Origin: Kytococcus schroeteri
GTDB taxonomy: Bacteria; Actinomycetota; Actinomycetes; Actinomycetales; Dermatophilaceae
NCBI RefSeq assembly: GCF_002847825.1
Contig: NZ_PKIZ01000003.1
Span: 16,085 to 80,084, forward strand
Reading direction: 5' to 3'
DNA length: 64,000 nt
Part shown: piece after piece, positions 1-8,942 of the stretch
Position numbering within the stretch: position 1 is the first letter of the stretch
Layout of the letters: each line of letters begins with the position of its first letter
The notes under the pieces: model-generated
Databases searched by the model: none
Told to the model about the DNA's origin: nothing
Seen by the model: the letters and a program-made list of their open reading frames with translations, nothing else
Program-made: the position numbers and the translations under genes

Positions 1-1182
1 GATCTCCGGCACCGGGTGGTCACCGGCGATGTTGCGGAAGGGCCGGCCGTTGTTGGCCAGGTCGATCTGCAGACGCATCTCGGCCTCCTCCCACATCAGG
101 CCCAGGCGCGCGTCCTCCAGCGGGAAGACGTGCTGGCTGCCACCGGGCACCAGGGTGATCTCCCCCATCACGATGCCGCGGGTGGTGCCGTAGAGGTCCA
201 CGCGCACGAAGGGCAGGGGAACGGCCTTGGAGAGCACCTTGGCGAACTCCACCATCTGCGGCAGCTTCGGGGAGAAGGGGATGTCGGTCTGCGAGGCCGG
301 GTCGCGGCGCAGCGGGATGTCGCGGCACTGGGCGTCGAAGTAGCGGAACTGCAGGTTCTCCTGCCAGCCCTGCGCGCCCCGGTGCATGGGGGCGCGGCGC
401 GCGAAGCCGTAGCCCACCTCGCCGTAGAAGGCGTAGATCTTGATGTCGGCGGGCAGCGGGTCGTCGCCCATGTCGGCCACCAGCATCTCCTCGGCGAACC
501 AGGGGCCCAGCAGCTTGCGGTCGGTGGTGAGGTTCCTGACCACCTCGGCCCCGGTGATCCGGCGGCGTGTGGTGTCGTTGACCTCGTAGAGGTCGCGGGC
601 GGCGTCCACGCGGCGCAGCGGGTACACGCCGCGCGAGCCGGCACCACCGTTGGACTTGATGACGAACTCCTCGGGCAGCTCCGAGAGGTCGATCTCGTTC
701 TTGCGGGTCCAGATGCGCAGCACGTTGGGCGGCTGCACGCCGTGGCTGGCACCCAGGGCCAGGTTCTGCAGCTTCTTGGGGATGGCGCTGCGCGGGTGGT
801 TCCGCAGGCCCTGGCTCTGCAGGTGCATCCGGCGGCGGCGGGCCTCGTAGAGGTGGTCCACGAAGCTCGGGTAGGCGCGCGCGTCGCCCGGGGCGGCGCC
901 GACGGTGCCGGGGTACCCGGCATCGTTCAGGGCCTTGACCTGACGGCGGGAGAGTTCGGCGCGCGGCAGGGTGCCGGGCTTGTCGCGGGTGAGGGTGGCG
1001 CCGTCGAGGTCGTCGCCGGGCTCCACTCCGGTGACGCCGGCCGAGGCACCGCGGAGGCGCTCGATCTCGGCCCGGGCCTCGCGGAGCTCGGCCTTCTGCT
1101 GACGGGCGAGCTCGCGCCACTCGTTGATTTTCTCGTCACGCCACTTGATGGCGGGGAGGTCACGCAGGGTGCGTCGGATCAT
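1..1182 (-). CDS. TupA-like ATP-grasp protein (3' end cut by window edge)
   Basis: The gene is open through the left edge; 394 codons are visible. The first ~45 residues are charged and look like a coiled coil. An ATP-grasp-type region follows, with the glycine-rich nucleotide loop KSNGGAGSRGVY near residues 176-187 and later NLTTDRKLLGPWFAEEM and ADIKIYAFYGEVGYGFARRA. These match the TupA-like ATP-grasp family, named after teichuronic acid biosynthesis and usually found with surface-polysaccharide genes. The acceptor substrate cannot be told. The start is the ATG at 1182, 7 bases after a TAGTGT box, which suggests a leaderless mRNA. The family call is good; the reaction is inferred. Confidence 0.72.
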   Translation of the reverse strand, partial: MIRRTLRDLPAIKWRDEKINEWRELARQQKAELREARAEIERLRGASAGVTGVEPGDDLDGATLTRDKPGTLPRAELSRRQVKALNDAGYPGTVGAAPGDARAYPSFVDHLYEARRRRMHLQSQGLRNHPRSAIPKKLQNLALGASHGVQPPNVLRIWTRKNEIDLSELPEEFVIKSNGGAGSRGVYPLRRVDAARDLYEVNDTTRRRITGAEVVRNLTTDRKLLGPWFAEEMLVADMGDDPLPADIKIYAFYGEVGYGFARRAPMHRGAQGWQENLQFRYFDAQCRDIPLRRDPASQTDIPFSPKLPQMVEFAKVLSKAVPLPFVRVDLYGTTRGIVMGEITLVPGGSQHVFPLEDARLGLMWEEAEMRLQIDLANNGRPFRNIAGDHPVPEI

Positions 1183-1189
1183 TCCCCGG

Positions 1190-1195
1190 ACACTA
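1190..1195 (-). promoter_or_regulatory. -10 box, leaderless promoter of the TupA-like gene
   Basis: TAGTGT on the minus strand ends 7 bases before the ATG at 1182. There is no Shine-Dalgarno sequence, so transcription probably starts at the start codon. Confidence 0.5.
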
Positions 1196-1229
1196 CCGGC
1201 CGATGCGGGCCCGACCGCACCAACGCGCC

Positions 1230-2837
1230 TCAGTCCACGCCGTGGTCGGCGAACCAGGAGGCCACCCGGCCCAGGTGGCGGTCCTCGGTCCAGAAGGCCG
1301 GCTGGGAGTGGTCGGCGCCGGGCACCACGTCGAGGCGGGAGTCGACGCCCTTGTCGCGCAGGGCCTCGTGCATCTGGCGTGACTGGGCGGCGGGGGCCAC
1401 GCAGTCGGCGTCGCCGTGCAGCAGGTAGGTGGGGGCCGTCCTCGGGCTGGCCAGGGCCACGGGCGAGGCGGTGCGGCGCAGCCGGTCGCGCACGGCGGGG
1501 TCGGTGGCGTCGTGCATGAGGATGTGGTCCTCGGCGGCCGTGGCCTTCGGGCAGCCCATGGCCCGACGCTGCTTCTTGCCGGTGAGCGGATCGTAGATGC
1601 CGAAGTAGCCGACCACGGCGTCGACCGTGCCCGGGTGCGTGGCCGACTCCAGCGCCACGAGGTGGCCCCCGGCCGAGTCGCCGAAGAGGCCCACCTGCCG
1701 GCCGGCGCCCTGGCTGCGGGCCTTCTTCACCGCAGCGGTCACGCCGGCGTGCACGTCGTCCTTGGTGGCCGGCCAGGGGTGCTCGTCGGCCTTGCGGTAC
1801 TCCACGGTGGCCACCCACAGGCCCTGGTCGTGCAGACGCTGCACCACCCGGTTCTTGCGGGAGGACTCGTCCATGAACGCGTCGGCGCGGCCGCCCACCC
1901 AGCCGCCGCCGTGCACGAGCACCACGACGTCCCGGCCGGGCTCGCCGGGCAGCAGGGCGTACTTCTGCTCGGCGGCGTCGCCGTAGTGGTACCAGTCGCT
2001 CCAGCCCTCGTCCGGGCTGGTGGGGCCGGACTCGCTGGGGCTCGGGCTGGGGCCGTCGGTGGGGCTCGTGCTGGAGGGGTCGGTCGGGTCGCCGGGCCCG
2101 CTGTCCGAGGGGGTCGGGGCGGAGTCGGTGGGGGCGGGCTCGTCCGTGGTCGGGGCCGAGTCGGTGGGGGCGGGCTCGTCCGTGGCCGGGGCCGAGTCGG
2201 TGGGGTCGGGCTCGTCCGTGGCCGGCGCGGTGTCGGTGGGGGCCGGCGCCGTGGGGTCGGTGGGCGCGGGATCCCCCGGGGCGGACACGGTGCCGCCGGA
2301 CGGGGTGGGCGACGAGGTGGGCGCCCCCTCGGTGGGCTGCGTGGTGGTGGGCGCCGACGCACCGGGCTGCCCCGGGTCCACGACGGGGTCACCGGGCTGG
2401 GGGGCGCCGGGGGCGGAGCCGTCGGTTCCGCCGTCCGTGGGCTGCCCCGTGCCCGGGTCGTCGGACTGGGCGGACGTGCCCGGCTGGCCCGACGCGGCGG
2501 GCTGCTCCGGTGCGGGCGCGGCACCAGCACCGTCGTCGGGGTCCCCGACGCCGCCCGCTCCGTCCTCGCCGCCGGTCGCGGCCGGGTCACCCGGCTGGCC
2601 GGGCGCAGCGCTCGTGCCCTCCGCCGACGGGCCGGGCTGCGCCCCCTCGTCACCGGCTGCACCGTCACCGGAGGCGACCTCCGACGCGGCGGGCTGCCCC
2701 TCTCCCCCGGACGGCGCCGCGGTGACGGCCGTGGTGGGGCCGGCAGCCCCCTCGCCCGGGAGGCCTCCGCCACACCCGGTGACAGTCAGGGCGGCACACA
2801 CGGCGAAGACGGTTGTCTGCATCGGGGAGGTGGTCAC
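1230..2837 (-). CDS. Alpha/beta-hydrolase lipoprotein with long Pro/Thr/Asp-rich linker
   Basis: The N-terminus has a short hydrophobic stretch ending in a lipobox-like TVTGCGG, so the protein is probably a lipoprotein. Residues ~25-275 are low complexity (Gly, Ala, Pro, Thr, Asp, Glu), including a 12-residue tandem repeat. The C-terminal ~255 residues are an esterase-like alpha/beta hydrolase: oxyanion HGGGW, nucleophile elbow GDSAGG, a later Asp in HGDADC and the catalytic His in GADHSQPAF. It resembles BD-FAE and carboxylesterase-type enzymes. The linker probably carries the enzyme out through the wall. A paralogue lies at 3685-4629 on the far side of aroD. An internal ATG at 2822 is an alternative start. 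The substrate is unknown. Confidence 0.72.
   Translation of the reverse strand: MTTSPMQTTVFAVCAALTVTGCGGGLPGEGAAGPTTAVTAAPSGGEGQPAASEVASGDGAAGDEGAQPGPSAEGTSAAPGQPGDPAATGGEDGAGGVGDPDDGAGAAPAPEQPAASGQPGTSAQSDDPGTGQPTDGGTDGSAPGAPQPGDPVVDPGQPGASAPTTTQPTEGAPTSSPTPSGGTVSAPGDPAPTDPTAPAPTDTAPATDEPDPTDSAPATDEPAPTDSAPTTDEPAPTDSAPTPSDSGPGDPTDPSSTSPTDGPSPSPSESGPTSPDEGWSDWYHYGDAAEQKYALLPGEPGRDVVVLVHGGGWVGGRADAFMDESSRKNRVVQRLHDQGLWVATVEYRKADEHPWPATKDDVHAGVTAAVKKARSQGAGRQVGLFGDSAGGHLVALESATHPGTVDAVVGYFGIYDPLTGKKQRRAMGCPKATAAEDHILMHDATDPAVRDRLRRTASPVALASPRTAPTYLLHGDADCVAPAAQSRQMHEALRDKGVDSRLDVVPGADHSQPAFWTEDRHLGRVASWFADHGVD
2122..2229 (-). repeat. 36-bp tandem repeat, three copies
   Basis: Three consecutive 36-base units (2122-2157, 2158-2193, 2194-2229) differ by only a few bases. 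They encode the 12-residue unit with core TDEPAPTDSAP in the linker of the hydrolase lipoprotein. Such coding repeats change length by slippage. Confidence 0.8.
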
Positions 2838-2870
2838 GACGGTCCTCTCGGGCAGGGGTTCTCGGGACGG

Positions 2871-3680
2871 TCAGGGTGCGGGCGGCTCGCCTCCCGGCCC
2901 GCACAGGCCCTCCACCGTAGCCGCCACCAGGTGCACGTCGAGCTGCCCCGGCGCGCTGGCCGCGCCCGCGTGGGCGAAGGTGAGGAACCCGCCACAGGCC
3001 GGCCCCACCAGCCGGGTGACCTGCCCCGCCGCGCCCATGCCCAGCATCGCGACGGGGACGCCCGAGGTGCTCACCCGGTCCAGGACGGCGAGCAGCTCGA
3101 GGGCCGCCGGGGTGTCCGCGGGCGTGGTGGCGAGCTTCACCGCATCGGCCCCGGTGGCGCGCAGGTCGGCCACCTGCTGCTCCAGCTCGGCCTCCGGCGC
3201 CTGGCCGGACCAGTCGTGGTGGCTCACCAGGCGGGGCACGCCGGCGGCGCGGAGGGCGGCCAGGGCGGCGTCGCGCTGCGGGTGGTCGAGCTCCACGTCC
3301 ACGAGGTCCACCCCCGGCAGGTCCGCGAGTCGCTCCACGAGGGCGAGGTACTCCTGCGGCGTGGCGTGCCCCTCGCCGCCCTGCCCGGCGGTGCGGTAGG
3401 TCACCAGCAGCGGCACCCCGTCCAGGGCCTCGACGAGGCGTGCCAGCAGGTCCGGCAGGTCGGTGAGCAGGTCGGCCACCGGCGCGGCGAGGTGGTCCAC
3501 CCGCCACTCCACGAGGTCGGCCGGGCCCGAGCACGCCCGCGCGGCCGAGGCCAGCACCTCCTCGGGGGTGGAGCCCATCACGGGCACGGCGACGGCGGGG
3601 GCACCGGGGCCGAACGAGCGGGCGCCCACCCGGACGCGGGGGACGGGGGCGGTCTCGGTGGCGCGGTCGGCGGAGCTCAT
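2871..3680 (-). CDS. aroD: Type I 3-dehydroquinate dehydratase
   Basis: This 269-residue protein has the class I dehydroquinase signatures: EWRVDH in an early strand, the catalytic His in SHHDW and the Schiff-base Lys in DAVKLA. The enzyme converts 3-dehydroquinate to 3-dehydroshikimate in the shikimate pathway, through an imine with that lysine, in the cytoplasm. Most actinobacteria use the unrelated type II enzyme (aroQ) for biosynthesis. A type I gene here could therefore be the only enzyme, or an additional catabolic one; the window does not decide. It lies between two hydrolase lipoproteins, 4 bases from one and 33 from the other, without other aro genes. Confidence 0.88.
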   Translation of the reverse strand: MSSADRATETAPVPRVRVGARSFGPGAPAVAVPVMGSTPEEVLASAARACSGPADLVEWRVDHLAAPVADLLTDLPDLLARLVEALDGVPLLVTYRTAGQGGEGHATPQEYLALVERLADLPGVDLVDVELDHPQRDAALAALRAAGVPRLVSHHDWSGQAPEAELEQQVADLRATGADAVKLATTPADTPAALELLAVLDRVSTSGVPVAMLGMGAAGQVTRLVGPACGGFLTFAHAGAASAPGQLDVHLVAATVEGLCGPGGEPPAP

Positions 3681-3684
3681 CGCC

Positions 3685-4629
3685 TCAGCCTGCCGCGCCG
3701 GAGGCGGCCCCAGCGGCCGGGGCGTGCTCGTCCACGAAGTCCAGCACCGCCGGCAGCGTGGTGCCGTCGGTGAACGCCGGCCCGCCGTGCCCCTGGCCCG
3801 GCAGGCTCACCAGCTCCACCGGCACGTGCGCGTCGGCCAGGGCGTCGTGCATCTGCTGCGACTGCTCCGGCGGCACGATGCAGTCGTCCTGGCCGTGCAG
3901 CAGCACCATCGGCGGGGAGTCCGGGGTCACCCGGTGCACCGGCGAGGCGGCCCGGGCGCGCTCCAGCTGCTGCGGGGTGGTCGGCTCGGTGCCGAACACG
4001 TTGGGTGCCCCCACGTCCACCTGCGGGCAGCCGCGGGCCGTGCGCTGGCCGGCCGAGGTGGTGAAGTCGTGCAGCCCGTAGTACGCGGCCACCACGTCCA
4101 CCTCGCGCGGGTGCGTGGTGCCCTCCAGGGCGGCCAGGTGCCCGCCGGCGGAGTCGCCCGCCAGCAGCAGGCGGGCGTCGGCGCCCTGCTCGCGCGCCGC
4201 GCGGACGGCGTGGCGCGTGGCAGCGTGCACGTCGTCGGCGGTGGCGGGCCACGGGGCGCGGTCGGCGTACCGGTACTCCACGGCGGCCACCCACCACCCG
4301 TCGTCATGCAGGGCGCGCACCAGGGCGTTGAGGGGCGATGCGGGGTCCACGTAGGCGCCGGCGGTGCCGCCCACCCAGCTGCCGCCGTGCACGAGCACCG
4401 CCACGCCGCCGTCCTGCTCACCGGGCAGCATCAGGTAGCGCTGCCGCTCGTCGGGGCCGTAGGACACCCAGTCCGACCAGGTGGCCGCCTCGCCGTCCGG
4501 TGCGGTGACGGTCGCCGGCGAGGCCGGGTCGGGCGCGGTGGGGCCGCCCCCGTCGTCGGAGCACGCGGCCAGCACGAGGCAGGCGGCGGTGAGCGAGGCG
4601 AGGGGGGCGAGGCGGTGGCGGGTGGGCAC
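3685..4629 (-). CDS. Alpha/beta-hydrolase lipoprotein, paralogue of the 1230-2837 gene
   Basis: This is a 314-residue protein if the GTG at 4629 is used. That start gives a lipoprotein signal (charged, hydrophobic, then LVLAACSDD), and a GACACT box ends 6 bases upstream. The hydrolase domain has HGGSWVGG, GDSAGGHLAALEG, HGQDDC and the final GQGHGGPAF, in the same order and spacing as the protein at 1230-2837. The shared WSDW...YG segment before the domain supports duplication. This copy has only a short linker. It is probably an envelope-anchored esterase or peptidase-like hydrolase; the substrate is unknown. It ends 4 bases before the aroD start, so the genes are probably co-transcribed. Confidence 0.72.
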   Translation of the reverse strand: MPTRHRLAPLASLTAACLVLAACSDDGGGPTAPDPASPATVTAPDGEAATWSDWVSYGPDERQRYLMLPGEQDGGVAVLVHGGSWVGGTAGAYVDPASPLNALVRALHDDGWWVAAVEYRYADRAPWPATADDVHAATRHAVRAAREQGADARLLLAGDSAGGHLAALEGTTHPREVDVVAAYYGLHDFTTSAGQRTARGCPQVDVGAPNVFGTEPTTPQQLERARAASPVHRVTPDSPPMVLLHGQDDCIVPPEQSQQMHDALADAHVPVELVSLPGQGHGGPAFTDGTTLPAVLDFVDEHAPAAGAASGAAG

Positions 4630-4760
4630 GGTGTGAGTGTCGCGCCCTCGGCCGGGTCGTTCCAACCCGGGACGTCGCCCCTGCTCGCCTATCCTTCGCT
4701 CGATCGACCAGACGCCCCTGGGGCCACACCCCACCGGCGGGCCCGACCCGGGGAGACCAC

Positions 4761-7022
4761 GTGACCACCGCGCGCCGCCGCACCCCCGCACGCTCCGTCG
4801 CCCCGGTGAGCGGCCGAGGACGACGCCCCGCCCCGCGGGGCCCGCGCGTGCGCCCCCTGCCCGACCGCGTGCGCCGCGTGCCCGCCCCCGGCACCCGGGC
4901 GGCGGCCCAGCGCGACACACAGCGACCGGCCACCCCGGCCACGGCCCCCACCGGGTTCCGCCCCGACATCGAGGGCCTGCGCGCCGTGGCGGTGCTCTCG
5001 GTGATGGCGTACCACGCCGGCCTGCCCTTCGTGCCCGGCGGCTTCTCGGGCGTGGACGTGTTCTTCGTGCTCTCGGGCTTCCTCATCACCGGCCAGCTCC
5101 TCAAGGAGGTGCGCTCCACCGGCACGGTGGACCTGCCGGCCTTCTACGGGCGCCGCTTCAAGCGCCTGCTGCCGGCCGCCACCCTCGTGCTGGCGTTCAC
5201 CGCCGTGGCCTCCTGGCTGCTGCTGCCGTCCACTCGGTGGCGCGAGATGTGGGGCGACGTCGCGGCATCGGCGCTGTACGTCGTCAACTGGCGCCTGGCC
5301 GACCGCTCCACCGACTACCTCGCCGAGGACTCCCAGCCCTCCCCGGTGCAGCACTACTGGTCGCTCGCGGTGGAGGAGCAGTTCTACCTGCTGTGGCCGC
5401 TGGTGCTGCTCGGCGTGGCGATGGTGGTGCGCCGCCAGCGCACGCGGCTGGGCCCCACGGCCGTGGGCGGGCTGCTCCTCATCGGCCTGCCGTCCTTCGC
5501 GTGGTCGTTGTGGGCCACCGCGCACACGCCGGAGTCGGCCTACTTCGTCACCACCACGCGGCTGTGGGAGCTCGTGGTGGGCGCCGTGGTGGCCTGCGGC
5601 GCCGGGTTCTGGCCGCGCCTGCGCCGCCCCGCCGCATCGGGCCTGGTGCTGCTGGGCGTGGTGCTGGTGCTGGCCGGCTTCTTCCTGGTCACGCCCGCCA
5701 CCCCGTGGCCCGGCAGCGCGGCCCTGCTGCCCACCCTGGGCACCGCGATGGTGGTGGCCGGTGGCGTCTCCGGCGGGGGTGTCCTGCTGGCCGGGCTGCG
5801 CTCCGCGCCGATGGTGTGGGTGGGCGGCCTGAGCTACTCGCTGTACCTGTGGCACTGGCCGCTGGTGGTGCTGGTGGACCAGGGCCCGTTCGACGGGGAC
5901 GCCCCGCTGTGGGCCACCCTGCTGGCCGTGCTGGTGGCCGTGCCGGCCGCGTGGGCGGGCCACCGGCTGGTGGAGAACCCGGTGCGCTTCGCCCCGGCGT
6001 TCAAGCGCACCCGCAACGCCCTGCTGCTGGGCGCGGGACTCACCGGGGTGACCGCCGCCGCGGCGCTGGTGGCCATCGGGTCGCAGCGGACCGAGCCGGC
6101 CGTGGACCTGACCGTCGGCCACCACGGCGCCGAGCAGCTGCTGCCCGACCCCGGTGCCGGCAGCGTGCCCGCGGACGTGGAGCCCGTGGTGCGGCCCGAG
6201 GCGTTCGCGGCCGACCCGGCATCGATCACGCCGGCGCCGACGACCGCCGTCGAGGACGTGCCGCCCACCCACGCGCGCGGCTGCCACGTGACCCAGGAGA
6301 GCCCGGACCCGGTGGAGTGCCGCTTCGGCGACCCCGAGGGCGACGTGGTGGTGGCCGTGGCCGGCGACTCCAAGGCCGACCAGTGGCTGCCCGCCCTGGA
6401 CGACTGGGCGAGGCGGCGCGGGTACCTGGTGGTGTCGTACACGAAGTCGTCCTGCACCTGGGCCGACGCGCCCCTCACCCAGCACAAGGGGTACGCCAGC
6501 TGCATGGCCTGGGGCGCCGGGGTGCGCGAGCGCCTCACCGCGCTGGAGCCGGACGTGCTGGTCGTCAGCGGCGGGGCCCACGTGGCGTTTGCCGGCGGAG
6601 AGACCCGCGAGTACGGCGTGGAGCCGCTGGTGGCGGGGTACGAGCGCAACTGGCGGCCCCTCGCCGAGCGGGGGACGCGGGTGGTGGCGCTGTTGGACGT
6701 GCCCGTGCCACCGACGAAGGTGTACGAGTGCGTGGCCGAGCACCGGCAGGACGTGACGGCCTGCGACTGGCCGGCCGCCGAGGGCAAGGGCTCGCCCCCG
6801 TTGCGTGGTGCCGTGGACCGGGTGGAGGACGCCACCGTGGTGGACCTCAACGACTTCCTCTGCCCCGAGGGGACCTGCCGGGCCGTGGTGGGCGGGGTGC
6901 TCACCTACCGGCAGGGCGCGCACGTGACGGCGAGCTGGGTGCGGTCGATGCAGAAGGTGCTCGACGCGCGGTTCGACGCCGCGCTCGAGGGCCACGTGCC
7001 AGCCCGCGGCGGCGAGGGCTGA
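4761..7022 (+). CDS. Acyltransferase-3 / SGNH fusion membrane protein (OafA/YrhL type)
   Basis: This 753-residue protein starts at GTG. After a basic cytoplasmic tail of ~55 residues comes an acyltransferase-3 domain: FRPDIEGLRAVAVLSVMAYH with the conserved His, GGFSGVDVFFVLSGFLIT, RRFKRLLPA and QHYWSLAVEEQFYLLWP, then about ten membrane spans to residue ~435. The C-terminal ~280 residues form an extracytoplasmic SGNH-like esterase domain that opens with AVAGDSKADQW. Such fusions O-acetylate cell-wall or surface polysaccharides, taking the acyl group across the membrane. It lies close to the TupA-like gene, which fits an envelope-polysaccharide role. A hairpin follows the gene. Confidence 0.85.
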   Translation: MTTARRRTPARSVAPVSGRGRRPAPRGPRVRPLPDRVRRVPAPGTRAAAQRDTQRPATPATAPTGFRPDIEGLRAVAVLSVMAYHAGLPFVPGGFSGVDVFFVLSGFLITGQLLKEVRSTGTVDLPAFYGRRFKRLLPAATLVLAFTAVASWLLLPSTRWREMWGDVAASALYVVNWRLADRSTDYLAEDSQPSPVQHYWSLAVEEQFYLLWPLVLLGVAMVVRRQRTRLGPTAVGGLLLIGLPSFAWSLWATAHTPESAYFVTTTRLWELVVGAVVACGAGFWPRLRRPAASGLVLLGVVLVLAGFFLVTPATPWPGSAALLPTLGTAMVVAGGVSGGGVLLAGLRSAPMVWVGGLSYSLYLWHWPLVVLVDQGPFDGDAPLWATLLAVLVAVPAAWAGHRLVENPVRFAPAFKRTRNALLLGAGLTGVTAAAALVAIGSQRTEPAVDLTVGHHGAEQLLPDPGAGSVPADVEPVVRPEAFAADPASITPAPTTAVEDVPPTHARGCHVTQESPDPVECRFGDPEGDVVVAVAGDSKADQWLPALDDWARRRGYLVVSYTKSSCTWADAPLTQHKGYASCMAWGAGVRERLTALEPDVLVVSGGAHVAFAGGETREYGVEPLVAGYERNWRPLAERGTRVVALLDVPVPPTKVYECVAEHRQDVTACDWPAAEGKGSPPLRGAVDRVEDATVVDLNDFLCPEGTCRAVVGGVLTYRQGAHVTASWVRSMQKVLDARFDAALEGHVPARGGEG

Positions 7023-7059
7023 GCCGGACCACTCACCGAGGACCCCCGAACTGGACCAG

Positions 7060-7123
7060 GACCCCTGGGCTGGGTCAGGAACACCCCACCGTGGCGAGGG
7101 GGTCCTGACCCAGGCCGGGGGTC
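7060..7123 (+). terminator. Long hairpin after the acyltransferase gene
   Basis: Arms 7060-7080 and 7103-7123 are 21 bases each and complementary except at two positions, with a 22-base loop. It lies 38 bases after the stop codon. No T-run follows, as is common in high-GC actinobacteria. The rest of 7023-7260 is an AT-richer patch (7148-7200) that should hold the promoter of the next operon, but no clear box was found. Confidence 0.55.
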
Positions 7124-7260
7124 TCTGCGTGGGAGATGCCGGCGTGCGCTATCTCACATCACTCTGAGTTTGGAACATCCGCACGCCTGTTTACCGTTGT
7201 GCGGCGTCGACGGTGCCGACCGCACCGGCCGCACTCCCCCACCGCCCCCGAGGAGCACCC

Positions 7261-7824
7261 ATGAGCCTGCAGCTGATCGAGATCGTCCCCGCCGACACCG
7301 CTCGCGAGGCCGTGTCCGCCCTGCTCGACCGCACGGCATCGACCCTCACCGAGGCAGGCCACGAGCTGGTGGAGGCCCAGGTGACCTCCGACCGCGGCCG
7401 TGTCTTCGTCATCGCCGAGGTGCAGGGCGAGGCCGATGCCGCGCCCGCCGCCGACCTGGCCACCGCGCTGGGCGACGCCGCCGCCGAGGTCTCCGAGCCC
7501 GCCACCGTGCGCCTCGTGGGCGCCGAGCTGGCCGACGTGAAGGCCGCCCGCCCCGCCGCCGGCTACCTGGTGGAGTGGGACATCCCCGCCGAGATCACCA
7601 TGGACGCCTACCTGGCGCGCAAGAAGGCCAACGCCCCCAAGTACGCCGACGTGCCCGAGACCTCCTTCCTGCGCACCTACGTCCGCGAGGACACGGCCAA
7701 GTGCCTGTGCTTCTACGACGCCCCGGACACCGACGCCGTGGTGCGCGCCCGCGAGGCCGTGAGCACCCCCATCGACCGCCTGCACGTGCTGGACCTCGAC
7801 CTGCTGCGGGGTGTGGGCCGGTGA
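7261..7824 (+). CDS. DUF4242-domain protein, first gene of an ABC/flavoprotein operon
   Basis: This 187-residue protein starts at an ATG preceded by GAGGAG. It appears to have two ferredoxin-like halves. The second (from AGYLVEWDIPAE, residue ~100) carries DUF4242 features: VPETSFLRTYVREDTAKCLC, then FYDAPDTDAVVRA and a closing DRLHVLDLD. The family includes small proteins described as nickel-binding; no enzymatic role is established. Its stop overlaps the next start (GTGA), so it is translationally coupled to the flavoprotein and the ABC importer. It may act as an accessory or substrate-binding partner; this is inference. Confidence 0.72.
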   Translation: MSLQLIEIVPADTAREAVSALLDRTASTLTEAGHELVEAQVTSDRGRVFVIAEVQGEADAAPAADLATALGDAAAEVSEPATVRLVGAELADVKAARPAAGYLVEWDIPAEITMDAYLARKKANAPKYADVPETSFLRTYVREDTAKCLCFYDAPDTDAVVRAREAVSTPIDRLHVLDLDLLRGVGR

Positions 7825-8942
7825 CCACCCTGGCCGCGCGCACGCACACCGGTGTGGACGCCAGCCCCGAGGACGCGCACACCGCACTGCTGGAGGCCGC
7901 GGCCGAGCACGCGGCGGCCGTGGACCGCGGCGAGCGCCCCGCCTTCACCACCCTGGCCGAGCACGGCGGCACCGCGCTGACCCTGGGCCGCGGTGACACC
8001 GCCACCGCCGGCGACCTCCGCGAGCAGGTGGCCGTGCTGCGCGCCACCGGTGCCCGGTGCCTGTCCACCGCGTTCTCGCTGTGGGGCCACCGGATGGGGG
8101 TGGAGTACCTCGACGCGGCCGGGGCGCCCCTGCCCGAGGGCGTGGAGACCGGCGCGGTACCGCTGAGCTCGGCCATGGCGCCGCTGTTCAAGAGCGCGGC
8201 CGGGCTGGGCGAGGTGTCCGTGGTGGGCACGCCCCTGCCCGACGGCGGGCTGCGCTTGGAGGGGCGGATGCCGTGGGCGTCCAACCTGCTGCCCGACGGC
8301 GAGGTGCTGCTGCCGGTGCGGCTGGAGGAGGGCGGTGCGGCGGCCGGCGGGTCCGAGGCGACCGCTGGCCCTGCGCTGGCCGTGGTCCGCGTGGCCACCG
8401 ACGACCCGCGCCTGTCCGTGCGTCTGCTGTCCGGCCTCACGGCGCTGGAGGCCACCGCATCGGGATCGCTGGCCCTGGACGGCGTCCAGGTGGGCCCCGA
8501 GCGGGTGCTCACCCGCGACGCCGCCGCCCTCCGCGAGCGCGTGACGACGCCCTTCCTGGCGTTCCAGAGCGCGTTCTGCCTGGGCCTCTGCGAGGCGTCG
8601 CTCGCCGCCAGCGCGGAGTTCCTGGCGGGCCCGGAGTCGGCCGTGTTCGCCGACGACCACGCGGCCCTGTCGCGCGAGCTGGAGGAGCTCACCACCCGCC
8701 TCGAGGCCGTGGCCGCCGCCCCGGCCGAGGCCTCCCGCCGGGAGCTGGTGCGCCTGCGTCTGGCCGCCGCGCACCTCACCGGCAGCACCACCACCCTGGA
8801 GCGCCGCGTGGCCGGTGGGCGCGGCTTCGCCCTGCGCTCGGCCACCAGCCGCCGTGTGCGCGAGGCCGAGTTCCTGCCCGTGCAGTCGCCCACCGAGGGC
8901 CACCTGCGTGTGCTGCTGGGCCGGTTGGAGCAGGCGGGATGA
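7821..8942 (+). CDS. Acyl-CoA-dehydrogenase-like flavoprotein
   Basis: This 373-residue protein starts at GTG inside the previous stop. It has the general layout of acyl-CoA-dehydrogenase-fold flavoproteins: an N-terminal helical region (FSLWGHRMGVEYL), a middle beta domain (GLGEVSVVGTPLPDGGLRLEG, then WASN) and a C-terminal helical bundle (AFQSAFCLGLCEASLA). The usual catalytic Glu region was not recognised. That makes it more like the monooxygenase-type members (SfnB, DszC) than fatty-acid dehydrogenases. Such proteins often sit next to sulfonate-type ABC importers, as here, and may use reduced flavin to attack the imported compound. Fold assignment is fairly sure; reaction is inferred. Confidence 0.65.
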   Translation: MTTLAARTHTGVDASPEDAHTALLEAAAEHAAAVDRGERPAFTTLAEHGGTALTLGRGDTATAGDLREQVAVLRATGARCLSTAFSLWGHRMGVEYLDAAGAPLPEGVETGAVPLSSAMAPLFKSAAGLGEVSVVGTPLPDGGLRLEGRMPWASNLLPDGEVLLPVRLEEGGAAAGGSEATAGPALAVVRVATDDPRLSVRLLSGLTALEATASGSLALDGVQVGPERVLTRDAAALRERVTTPFLAFQSAFCLGLCEASLAASAEFLAGPESAVFADDHAALSRELEELTTRLEAVAAAPAEASRRELVRLRLAAAHLTGSTTTLERRVAGGRGFALRSATSRRVREAEFLPVQSPTEGHLRVLLGRLEQAG

